Assembly: GCF_018343775.1 (NCBI RefSeq)
Contig: NZ_CP074349.1
Span: 1,044,001-1,108,000, forward strand
Length of the DNA: 64,000 bases
Direction of reading: 5' to 3'
From: Pseudomonas cichorii
GTDB taxonomy: Bacteria; Pseudomonadota; Gammaproteobacteria; Pseudomonadales; Pseudomonadaceae
Shown piece by piece: positions 51,116 through 58,789 of this stretch. Made by a program: the position numbers and the translations under genes. Under the pieces are notes generated by a model. It saw nothing but the letters and a program-made list of their open reading frames with translations, had not been told where the DNA came from and searched no databases. Numbering within the stretch: the stretch's first letter is position 1; each line of letters starts with the position of its first letter.

Positions 51116-52441
51116 ATGCTTGTTCAATACCGGGTACAAAATTTTTTGTCGTTCAACACCGAACAGACATTAAGTATGTTGGCGTCAACGTCAACCAAAG
51201 AAAATCATCATCAAAGTAATGTGTTTGATGTCAACGCATTGGGAATAAGGAGTCTGGTAAAAAGCGTCGCGATTTTTGGTGCCAATGCTTCAGGTAAGTC
51301 AAATCTGTTTCGTTCCTTGGCCATTTTTAAGCACTTGGTATTAGGGGCGCTAACTTCGATTACCTCTGAGCGGATTGGTTTTTCCATCCCGTTTTTCCTG
51401 AAAGAAAACTATTATGATAGACCGACTGAGTTTGAAGTGACCTTCCTGAAAGGCGACAGGCTCTATAGATATGGCATAGCCCTTGATGATGGTATTATTA
51501 CTGAAGAGTGGCTTTACTGGACTCGTGAGTCCAGAGAAACACTGCTTTTTCATAGAGAAGGGCAGGAAATAAATTTTAACCAGCGCTCTTTTTCTGAGGC
51601 AAAACTTTTTGTTTCAAGATTCGGTGATAAAAATATTGTTGAAAAAACAAAACCGACTGTACCTTTCATTGCAGTATTGTCTTCCTTCGATGGAGAAAAG
51701 TCTAATCAGGTTGTCGAGTGGTTTAGGAACTTTAATGCTATTTCTGGCATTTCAGATGATGGCTATAAAGAGTTTACGACTACCCTTTATCAGAAAGACC
51801 CTGAGTTTAAAGCCTGGGCTCTGGACGTTCTGAAAAGTGTCCAGATCGATGATGTGGAAATTATCGAGGAAGAGGCGAAGGGGCCTTTGTCATTTTATGA
51901 GGGAAGACATTCTTCTGGAGCTGCCTCCGGTATGGAGCCTTCGGTAAAAAATGACAGTGGTAAAAGCAAAAAGATAAATATTGTGAAATCCAAGGGCGAG
52001 GACGGTGAACGCTATGAAGTTCCCTTTGCCTTAGAGTCGGAGGGCACCAAGAAATTATTCTATCTGTTGGGGCCTTGGTATAACTCAATAAAAAAACAAG
52101 AGGTTTTATTTGTTGATGAATTTGACAGCAAGTTTCATACCCTGCTGAGCGAATTCATCATCAAGCTCTATCATGAAAAAAACACCCAGGGCAGTCAGCT
52201 CTTGCTGACCTGTCATGACACTAACTTGCTGGATAAAAAGATTTTTCGTCGTGATCAGATATGGTTTGTCGAAAAAAACCAAGAGCAGGAAAGTGAGCTG
52301 TTTTCGCTGTTGGAATACAAAGAGCACTACACACGAAAAGGCGATAGCTACAGTAAAGATTATTTAGCCGGAAAATATGGCGCCATTCCCCTGTTTTCAA
52401 CGTCTCAGCTTTTGGATGAGGTTTGCGATGGGGAGGGATAG
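51116..52441 (+). CDS. AAA (RloA/AbiLi-like) ATP-binding protein
   Basis: 441-aa ABC/SMC-like ATPase of the AAA_15/AAA_21 type. N terminus YRVQNFLSFNTEQTLSMLAS; Walker A FGANASGKSN (about 56-65); Walker B region EVLFVDEFDSKFH (~345); sensor/H-loop LLLTCHDTNLLD. The pattern is that of RloA and other ATPase subunits of two-gene abortive-infection modules. The start at 51116 is preferred over GTG 51107. DNA here is A/T-richer than the flanking genes. It overlaps the following small gene by 14 bp, so the two form a coupled cassette. Confidence 0.8.
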   Translation: MLVQYRVQNFLSFNTEQTLSMLASTSTKENHHQSNVFDVNALGIRSLVKSVAIFGANASGKSNLFRSLAIFKHLVLGALTSITSERIGFSIPFFLKENYYDRPTEFEVTFLKGDRLYRYGIALDDGIITEEWLYWTRESRETLLFHREGQEINFNQRSFSEAKLFVSRFGDKNIVEKTKPTVPFIAVLSSFDGEKSNQVVEWFRNFNAISGISDDGYKEFTTTLYQKDPEFKAWALDVLKSVQIDDVEIIEEEAKGPLSFYEGRHSSGAASGMEPSVKNDSGKSKKINIVKSKGEDGERYEVPFALESEGTKKLFYLLGPWYNSIKKQEVLFVDEFDSKFHTLLSEFIIKLYHEKNTQGSQLLLTCHDTNLLDKKIFRRDQIWFVEKNQEQESELFSLLEYKEHYTRKGDSYSKDYLAGKYGAIPLFSTSQLLDEVCDGEG

Positions 52442-52871
52442 ATCCGGGCGTGGCAAGCTTGAGCGTAAAGAGAATACCCGTGAGGAGCGCAAGCCTGTTG
52501 TGCTGGCAGAGCTTATTGTGTTCAGTTTTAAACACCTTGAGGAGTCTCAGCCCAAAGATGATCCTCAGACCCTTCAAGTGTGGCAGCAGGAAAAGCTGTT
52601 TCCTGCTTTATTGACGCGTCTGAAAGAGCTGTCTCGTTTGACCCGAGACGAGGCTGTTAAACAGCAGCTTATCAAGGTATATGGTGACTTTCCGCCTCGT
52701 AGTGATTTCACCGCCCCAAGCCACATTGACAAAAATGTGGCTTGGGGCGTGATAAAGGGAGTGGGTGGCCAGAGGGGCACGGTGGCGGGCTATATGATTG
52801 AAAATACGTTTTATGTGGTATTTCTGGATAAAGACCACCGCTTCTGGATAACAGAAAAGAAAAACACATGA
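52428..52871 (+). CDS. Small partner protein of the ATPase, unknown (candidate effector)
   Basis: 147-aa basic protein, not recognised. A lysine/arginine-rich N terminus (MGRDRSGRGKLERKENTREE) is followed by a helical middle (ELIVFSFKHLEESQPKDD) and a C-terminal beta-rich part ending GYMIENTFYVVFLDKDHRFW plus ITEKKNT. The charged DKDHRFW motif at the end could be functional. Starts inside the ATPase gene (14-bp overlap), so expression is coupled. In analogous two-gene modules the ATPase senses infection and the partner is the toxic effector; here that is inference. It is not RloB by eye. Confidence 0.7.
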   Translation: MGRDRSGRGKLERKENTREERKPVVLAELIVFSFKHLEESQPKDDPQTLQVWQQEKLFPALLTRLKELSRLTRDEAVKQQLIKVYGDFPPRSDFTAPSHIDKNVAWGVIKGVGGQRGTVAGYMIENTFYVVFLDKDHRFWITEKKNT

Positions 52872-52883
52872 TCGTGTAAAACC

Positions 52884-53708
52884 TTACAGCACTTTGTCCA
52901 GCCCGAAGCGTTTTTTCAATCCTCCTTCCAGTAGCCCCTTGGGCAACAGCCATGACATCAGCGGCAAGACCCGCGAGCCGTTGCCCAAGCGCAGCAGGCG
53001 TGGCGGGTTTGCCTGCTGGATGGCCTTGAGCAGTTCCCGGGCGAAGTCGGTGGCTGGCGTCGGGTTGTCCTGGGATGCTTTGGCTCTGGAGCGGATGCCT
53101 TCGCGTATGGGCCACCAGGGGGATTGTTCGCTGATCAGTTGTTCGGCTTCATGGGTGGCGTTTTTCGCGAAACTCGAGGCGATGGCGCCGGGCTGTACTT
53201 CCATGACCTGAATCGAGAACGGTGCCAGTTCCAGGCGCAATGCATCGCTCAGTGCATGCACAGCCGCCTTTGAGGCGCAGTAGGCTCCAGCAAAGGGAGT
53301 GACCAGCACGCCCGAGACGCTGCCGATATTCACCACCAGCCCTTTGCTGCGCCGCAAGGCCGGAAACAAGGCCCGGGTGACGCCCACCACGGAAAACACA
53401 TTGGTCTCGAACTGACGCTGCATGGCCTCTACGCCACCATCGAGCAGCGGCCCCATCGCGCCATAGCCTGCGTTGTTGATCAGCACGTCCACGCCGACGC
53501 CTTGCCGTTCAAGTTCACTGGCCAGGTGTTCCAGGGCGGAGCTGTCATTGACGTCCAGTTGGATGGCGCTGAAACCGGCAGCATTGAGGCCTGCGACGTC
53601 TTCAGCCTTGCGTGCCGTGGCCCAGACGTCATAACCCGCGTTTTTGAATGCGTCCGCCAGAGCCCGGCCAATGCCGCTCGAGCAGCCGGTGATAAGTGCT
53701 GTAGGCAT
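52884..53708 (-). CDS. Short-chain dehydrogenase/reductase (SDR)
   Basis: 274-aa classical SDR oxidoreductase. Cofactor motif TALITGCSSGIGRALADAF at the N terminus; NNAGYGAMGPLL (~80); active-site YCASKAAVHALSDALRLEL with Y-x3-K preceded by catalytic Ser in GSVSGVLVTPFAG. Start at 53708 (MPTALITG) follows AAGGAAAA. Substrate unknown. It is 10 bp downstream of a small membrane-protein gene on the same strand and convergent with the ATPase cassette. Confidence 0.86.
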   Translation of the reverse strand: MPTALITGCSSGIGRALADAFKNAGYDVWATARKAEDVAGLNAAGFSAIQLDVNDSSALEHLASELERQGVGVDVLINNAGYGAMGPLLDGGVEAMQRQFETNVFSVVGVTRALFPALRRSKGLVVNIGSVSGVLVTPFAGAYCASKAAVHALSDALRLELAPFSIQVMEVQPGAIASSFAKNATHEAEQLISEQSPWWPIREGIRSRAKASQDNPTPATDFARELLKAIQQANPPRLLRLGNGSRVLPLMSWLLPKGLLEGGLKKRFGLDKVL

Positions 53709-53718
53709 GTGGTTTTCC

Positions 53719-54192
53719 TTAATCCGAGAAGCTGCCTTGAAGGTGTTCGGGACGAAACTCCAGGCTTTGTGGGCGATAGCCCGGCCGCAAGGGAGGTAAC
53801 GGCAGGCAATCCTGCCACTGACTGCCTGGCTGCAATGCACCGGGACCGCTGTAATGCGGTGCAGTGTAGGCGTCTTCAGCCAGGTTCACGGTATCGCCGG
53901 GTGCATAGGCCGCCACGCGCCAGCGTAGTTCGCGCAGGGGAACCGTGTTGGTATTGTCGATGAGCACCAGCAAGGGTTTGCCTGCCGGGCATTGTTGCGG
54001 CGCGTAATCCAGACGCAACCCCAGGCGCTCCAGTTGACGCGCTTCGCGGCTGTCCTGCCAGATCACGACGGTAGCGACTACCCCCAGGCCTGCGGCAGCC
54101 GCCAGTGATACCGGCAAGGCCTTTGCCGGATAGCGCAGCAGCAGGATGAGCCAGGTCAGGATAAGCACAATACCAATCAGCATGATGTGCAT
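53719..54192 (-). CDS. Hypothetical membrane-anchored protein
   Basis: 157 aa with two N-terminal TM helices (MLIGIVLILTWLILLLRYPA and LPVSLAAAAGLGVVATVVIW) and a periplasmic domain of ~110 residues (QQCPAGKPLLVLIDNTNTVP, LRELRWRVAAYAPGDTVNLA, PGALQPGSQWQDCLPLPPL). Two cysteines in the periplasmic part could form a disulfide. I recognise no family; homologues in Pseudomonas are sometimes labelled multidrug transporter without evidence. Probably co-transcribed with the SDR gene. Confidence 0.6.
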   Translation of the reverse strand: MHIMLIGIVLILTWLILLLRYPAKALPVSLAAAAGLGVVATVVIWQDSREARQLERLGLRLDYAPQQCPAGKPLLVLIDNTNTVPLRELRWRVAAYAPGDTVNLAEDAYTAPHYSGPGALQPGSQWQDCLPLPPLRPGYRPQSLEFRPEHLQGSFSD

Positions 54193-54313
54193 CTCGTCAG
54201 CATGGAAGCTGGCATCGTACCGAAAGGCAGGTGGGCTTTACCAATGGCAGTCATGAATGACGGGATATTCTGCCTGTCCCTGTTGTGTCGAGGTTAATTC
54301 TTCAGGTCGCAGC

Positions 54314-54760
54314 CTAGACAATGCTGTACTCGATGGACTCTTTGCCCGCCACCCAGATATCAGGCGTTATGCTGAGAAAGACCTGAATCCTGGCCTTGTC
54401 GCCAGGCTTGAACGCCTTGAGGATTTCGTTCTGTTTGACGGCATCAATCGAATCTTTTCCCTGTTCAAGGTTGAGCCGGGTCGAGATGATTTTGCCACTG
54501 TTGTCCGGGGTGGAGAATGTCATCAACACTTCATGGAATGCCCCGTCCTCGAAGCCCGGTAGTACAAGCGTGAACCCTTTGTTGGCGATGAGGGCGCTCA
54601 GTTCTGCGCGCTCGTTTGCTTCGCGTATATAGGGCTGTGTGACAGACTCGGAGACGGCCCCGTCACTCAACGGTATTGTGAATTGTGTGGTTTCAGATGG
54701 ATTTTCGGGGGTGTTGATCTCGACCGTTACGCCAGTAACGTCTATGCCTTCGCTGCTCAT
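54314..54760 (-). CDS. Unknown protein, paralogue A (near Tc toxin genes)
   Basis: 148 aa starting MSSEGIDVTGVTVEINTPEN. No signal peptide, no TM helix, no cysteine; alternating hydrophobic pattern suggests a beta-sandwich. It is a paralogue of the gene at 55105-55509: both contain PY(I/V)REANE, (A/S)IAN(K/R)GFTLVLP and GDKARI(Q/R)VFL, and end (W)xAGK(E/D)SIEYxIV. It is on the opposite strand to, and upstream of, the three TccC-type genes. Family and function unknown; context suggests a link to the toxin locus. Confidence 0.7.
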   Translation of the reverse strand: MSSEGIDVTGVTVEINTPENPSETTQFTIPLSDGAVSESVTQPYIREANERAELSALIANKGFTLVLPGFEDGAFHEVLMTFSTPDNSGKIISTRLNLEQGKDSIDAVKQNEILKAFKPGDKARIQVFLSITPDIWVAGKESIEYSIV

Positions 54761-54933
54761 TTTTGACTGTCCTGAAAGATAGAGTGTTTTTATAGGTGTG
54801 TTATATCGATTGGTAATTACGTGCTGTCTTATCGCTACTCTCGTGTCGAGAGGCTTAAGCAAGCCCGGTAACTTTCAGTCAAGCCTGTTTGCCGAGGCTT
54901 ATGACATGGGGCGACGAGTGGGGGAGTATGTGT

Positions 54934-54990
54934 GGCTACAAGCTACAAGCTACAAGCTACAAGTTCGCAATTGGCTTGAGGCTTATAGCT
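54934..54990. repeat. Tandem CTACAAG repeat and GCTTGAGGCTTATAGCTTG motif
   Basis: CTACAAG occurs four times in tandem (about 54936-54963), followed by GGCTTGAGGCTTATAGCTTG. Related copies lie at ~55766-55792 and ~58728-58750, each upstream of a TccC-type gene. The surrounding gap 54761-55104 otherwise shows only the promoter area of paralogue A. Confidence 0.7.
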
Positions 54991-55104
54991 TGAAACTTGA
55001 CGCTTACCTGCCACTTGTCCGGGCCAGGCTTTTACCCATTGCAGGGGTGAGTGGCTAGATAGCCCGAAGGATTCCTGACCTGTTAACTATTCACGCGGCA
55101 GCAT

Positions 55105-55509
55105 TTAAACGATGTTGTACTCGATGGAGTCTTTACCGGCCATCCAGATGTCACCATAGACCCTGAGAAACACCCGGATCCTGGCTTTGTCTCCGCGCTT
55201 GAACGTGCCGGTGATTTGGTCTTTTGTCACGGTATCAATCGAGGCCTCCCCTGATTTGAACGTAATCAAGTTCGAGTTGATATTAGCGCTATAGTCCAGT
55301 GTGGAAAAAGTCATGATCAGCTCATCAAAGATCTCTTCCTTGAAGGCCGGAAGTACCAGAGTGAACCCTCTGTTTGCAATGCTGACATCCAGTTCTGAAG
55401 TTTCGTTTGCCTCGCGTACATAAGGCACCGTGATAGCCTCGGAGGGAGTGGCGTCACTCAGTTGGATTTGCAGGTTTATAACGTCTGATTTGCTTTTGGT
55501 AGTGCTCAT
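55105..55509 (-). CDS. Unknown protein, paralogue B (near Tc toxin genes)
   Basis: 134 aa starting MSTTKSKSDVINLQIQLSDA, paralogous to 54314-54760 over ~115 residues (PYVREANETSELDVSIANRG, FKRGDKARIRVFLRVYGDIW). No signal sequence or TM segment. The start lacks a strong ribosome site. A tandem duplication with divergence is likely. As with paralogue A, its role is unknown. Confidence 0.7.
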   Translation of the reverse strand: MSTTKSKSDVINLQIQLSDATPSEAITVPYVREANETSELDVSIANRGFTLVLPAFKEEIFDELIMTFSTLDYSANINSNLITFKSGEASIDTVTKDQITGTFKRGDKARIRVFLRVYGDIWMAGKDSIEYNIV

Positions 55510-55879
55510 TTAATTTCATCCTGAAATAAATTTATAAAAGGTATATGGGTTTTTAATGCGGGGTGGTAGGTGTCTATTTGATGGCCAGATGTTACTTCCA
55601 TGTCATGATGTTTGAACAAGGTTAAGAGTGTCTTGAAGAATATGTCTACTGTTATTTGTTACAGGAGGCGACAGACGGATATGTATAGAATTAATGGTTT
55701 CAAGGCGTAAGGTTTTTTGAGAAATAAGTTACAGATTGTAATTTCGGGCAGCACGTGAGTAAGTTGCTTGAAACTTGAGGCTTATAGCTTGCCGCCTAAA
55801 ACTCCACCTATCCGAAACTTTCTCTGCGCTGGCAACCGCTGAACTAGCCTTCATGCAGTGACTGGCAGAGGTTCACGCC
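55510..55879. other. A/T-rich divergent intergenic region upstream of TccC-like gene 1
   Basis: 370 bp with low G+C compared with its surroundings. It contains a CTTGAAACTTGAGGCTTATAGCTTG-type repeat (about 55767-55792, also seen at ~54971 and ~58738) and presumably promoters for paralogue B and the first toxin gene. No gene recognised. Confidence 0.5.
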
Positions 55880-58654
55880 ATGGATGGCTTATCCGCAGAT
55901 CTACATCGAGACACACCGACGCTCGCGGTCGTTGATCCGCGGCGTCTGTCTGTGCGCTCCGTGGCCTGGTACCGCAAGCAAGCCAATGATGCGCCTGCCT
56001 TGCGTATCAATCGCTCGCTCTTTGATCCGGCTGGCCGGCCGATTGGCAGCCACGACCCCAGGCTCTGGGAAGAAGGCGCGCCGGCCAATCTCGTCAATGT
56101 TCATTCCCTCAGTGCTCAAGTGCTGGCCAGCGAAAGCGTCGATGCCGGTTGGCGGGTTTCGTTGCTGAGCGAAAGTAGCGAAGTGCTGCAAGCCTGGGAC
56201 AGTCGAGGCACTGTCCGGCGTGTGGAATATGATGAACTGCTCAGACCAACAGGTGTTTTTGAAAATGACCGCTGCATTGAGCGTCTGGCGTATGGCGATG
56301 TTGATTCAGTTCCCCACAACCAGTGCGGCCAGTTGATTCGTCACGACGACCCGGCAGGCACGTGTTTGAATATCGAGTTTGGCCTGACCGGCGCAGTGAT
56401 CGAGCAGACGCAGCATTTTCTCAAGGACTTCACCGGCCCCGACTGGCCCGAATCGCTGTCAGAGCGCGACGCCTTGCTGGAACCTGGTAGCGGCGCGACC
56501 ACGGGCTGGGCTTATAACCCGCTCGGCGAGGTCATCGGGCAAACCGATGCGCAGGGTAATGTTCAGCGTTTTGCCCAAACGGTGGCAGGTGAGTTGCACT
56601 CCTGCCATTTGCAACTCAGCGGGCAGCCTGAGCAGATACTGGTCAATGAGATTCGCTACGACGCCCAAGGCCGTGTGGAGTCGGAAACGGCAGGTAATGG
56701 CGTAATCACCACTGCTCGGTATGGTGATGAAGACGGTCGGCTGCTTGAGTTGAAAGCGATACGCAGCGCCGGTGAGTTATTGCAGGGCCTGGCTTACGAC
56801 TACGACCCGACGGGTAATGTCATCCGCATCGAAGATCGTGCCCAGCCGATCCGGTACTTCGCCAATCAGCGCATCGAGCCGGTTTCAACGTATCAATACG
56901 ACACGCTGTATCAACTGACAGAAGCCACGGGCCGAGAGTTGGCGACGGTCAATCACGGCCCCGTCTTTGCAGATTTTCAGAGCCCAGCGGACCCCGCACA
57001 ACTGGCCAATTACACGCAGACCTACGATTACGATGCGGGTGGCAATCTGAAGCAGTTGACTCATGTCGGGTCGCAAAGTCATTCCAGAACGCTGGTTACA
57101 GCCAGGCTCAGCAACCGAAGTCTACCGGTGATCAACAACCAGCCACCCGACGAAGACACCATTGCTGCCGCCTTCGATGCCAATGGCAACTTGCTGCAAC
57201 TTCAGGCTGGGCAAACCCTGATCTGGGACCTTCGTAACCAGTTGCAGGAGGTAAGGCCGGTTGCGCGCGAGTCCGGCGTCGACGACAGCGAGCGCTATAT
57301 CTACGACGCCAGTGGCCAACGCCTACGCAAAGTGCGCACGACCCAGGCCAAGGCCGTCGCCCATATCGCAGAAGTGCGCTACCTGCCGGGTCTGGAAATC
57401 CGCACCGATACTGCGACCGGCGAAACCTTGCAGGTGATCACGGCACAGGCCGGGCGCAACGGCGTGCGTGTTCTGCACTGGCAGGCCGGAAAACCTGCCG
57501 AACTGACCAATGATCAATACCGCTACAGCCTGACCGATCATCTGGGGTCAAGCACCCTGGAGCTGGACAAGGATGCTCAGATCATCAGCCAGGAAAGTTA
57601 TTACCCATTTGGTGGGACTTCATGGTGGGCTGACCGCGATTCTATTGAAGCCAACTACAAGACGGTGCGTTATTCCGGCAAAGAACGGGATGCGACCGGG
57701 TTGTATTACTACGGCCTGCGGTATTACGCGCCGTGGTTGCAGCGTTGGATCAATCCGGATCCGGCGGGAACTGTGGATGGTTTGAATCTGTTCTGTTTTG
57801 TCAGGAATAACCCATGCAGTGGTTTTGATAGTGACGGCAGGGGGTATAAAGGTATTAACGATGAATTTGAGAAAGGAACAGAACAACGTCGGAAGATCAT
57901 ATACCGGGGTTTGGAGGAGATGAAAAAAGCGGGCGAGAAGGGGTTGGTAGCGGATATTGATCTTGCTATCGAGAAAAGCGTGTTCCTGATGACTCGTGAA
58001 ATGAATCGCTTGAAGAAAAATGATGCGTCCTCCCTTTTCGAATTCATTGGTATGCGACCTCCTGAGGACTTGAGTGCTTCAAAAGGCTATATAGGGCATG
58101 TGATTGCCGGTTATGAAAAACTCATCAAAGCTATGTCCCGCTATCAGAAAGGTGGGGACTTGCGTGAGCAGTTTGTTTTTGTGAAAGACGTCGAGAATGA
58201 GCGGCGCTTCGCACATGTGGGCAAGGATGATCCACACAAACGTATATTTTTTACAGGAACCTTTCGGGTGCAAAGTCCTGTGTCAAAAATCGGATCTCTC
58301 ATACATGAGATATCGCATATTGAATTGCAGACCAGTGATGATTTTTATTACGAAAAAGACGCGGTGTTTTTATCTATGAAGCCCGATACTGCGACCTACG
58401 CTTTGAAAAATACAATTAATAATGCCATTGCGAAAAATGTTCGCTTACGAGAAGAGTACAAACCCAAGGGGCCTGGCGCTCCATCATTCAGAGCATGGTT
58501 GACCACTGTCGCGGATTTCTGGGGTGTTTATACCATGGCGCAAATAACGCCTGAAGAAAGTGCGAAGTTTCACGGCTTATCCAAAGACCGCTTCGTTCAG
58601 GTCCGGAGTAGAAGCAGTGACCATCCTCCGCGCAAAGAGGTGTTGTGGCAGTGA
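55880..58654 (+). CDS. TccC-type Tc toxin C subunit / RHS protein 1 with HExxH payload
   Basis: 924 aa. The N terminus (LHRDTPTLAVVDPRRLSVRS) and body match the C component of insecticidal Tc toxins (TccC of Photorhabdus): NQCGQLIRHDDPAGTCLNIE, TGWAYNPLGEVIGQTDAQGN, many YD repeats, YYPFGGTSWWADRDSIEANY and GLYYYGLRYYAPWLQRWINP. The shell ends with DPAGTVDGLNLFCFVRNNP, the RHS core where TccC cleaves itself. The C-terminal payload (~650-924) differs from the shell in composition and holds IHEISHIELQTSDDFYY: HEISH at 809-813, then TSDDFYY, resembling aspzincin (M35-like) metallopeptidases. The toxin would be encapsulated by the TcB-TcC cocoon and injected. No TcA or TcB gene is in the window. 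Confidence 0.85.
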   Translation: MDGLSADLHRDTPTLAVVDPRRLSVRSVAWYRKQANDAPALRINRSLFDPAGRPIGSHDPRLWEEGAPANLVNVHSLSAQVLASESVDAGWRVSLLSESSEVLQAWDSRGTVRRVEYDELLRPTGVFENDRCIERLAYGDVDSVPHNQCGQLIRHDDPAGTCLNIEFGLTGAVIEQTQHFLKDFTGPDWPESLSERDALLEPGSGATTGWAYNPLGEVIGQTDAQGNVQRFAQTVAGELHSCHLQLSGQPEQILVNEIRYDAQGRVESETAGNGVITTARYGDEDGRLLELKAIRSAGELLQGLAYDYDPTGNVIRIEDRAQPIRYFANQRIEPVSTYQYDTLYQLTEATGRELATVNHGPVFADFQSPADPAQLANYTQTYDYDAGGNLKQLTHVGSQSHSRTLVTARLSNRSLPVINNQPPDEDTIAAAFDANGNLLQLQAGQTLIWDLRNQLQEVRPVARESGVDDSERYIYDASGQRLRKVRTTQAKAVAHIAEVRYLPGLEIRTDTATGETLQVITAQAGRNGVRVLHWQAGKPAELTNDQYRYSLTDHLGSSTLELDKDAQIISQESYYPFGGTSWWADRDSIEANYKTVRYSGKERDATGLYYYGLRYYAPWLQRWINPDPAGTVDGLNLFCFVRNNPCSGFDSDGRGYKGINDEFEKGTEQRRKIIYRGLEEMKKAGEKGLVADIDLAIEKSVFLMTREMNRLKKNDASSLFEFIGMRPPEDLSASKGYIGHVIAGYEKLIKAMSRYQKGGDLREQFVFVKDVENERRFAHVGKDDPHKRIFFTGTFRVQSPVSKIGSLIHEISHIELQTSDDFYYEKDAVFLSMKPDTATYALKNTINNAIAKNVRLREEYKPKGPGAPSFRAWLTTVADFWGVYTMAQITPEESAKFHGLSKDRFVQVRSRSSDHPPRKEVLWQ

Positions 58655-58671
58655 GTCAAAAAAAACCAACG

Positions 58672-58701
58672 ACACCCTGCGGATGGAGATACGCAGGGTG
58701 T
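58672..58701 (+). terminator. Hairpin after TccC-like gene 1
   Basis: ACACCCTGCG-N10-CGCAGGGTGT, a perfect 10-bp stem 17 bp after the stop codon; no strong T-run follows. Confidence 0.55.
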
Positions 58702-58789
58702 TGCCAGGGGGCTGACGCACTTCCTGGCTACAAGCTACTTGAGGCTTATAAATAAAAAAGCTGCAGCTTAGAGCCCCCAAGGACAAAAC

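Noticed and set aside
54934..54963. Slippage-type contingency repeat controlling a gene
   Set aside because: The CTACAAG tandem lies in non-coding DNA with no start codon or promoter spacing that it would obviously change.
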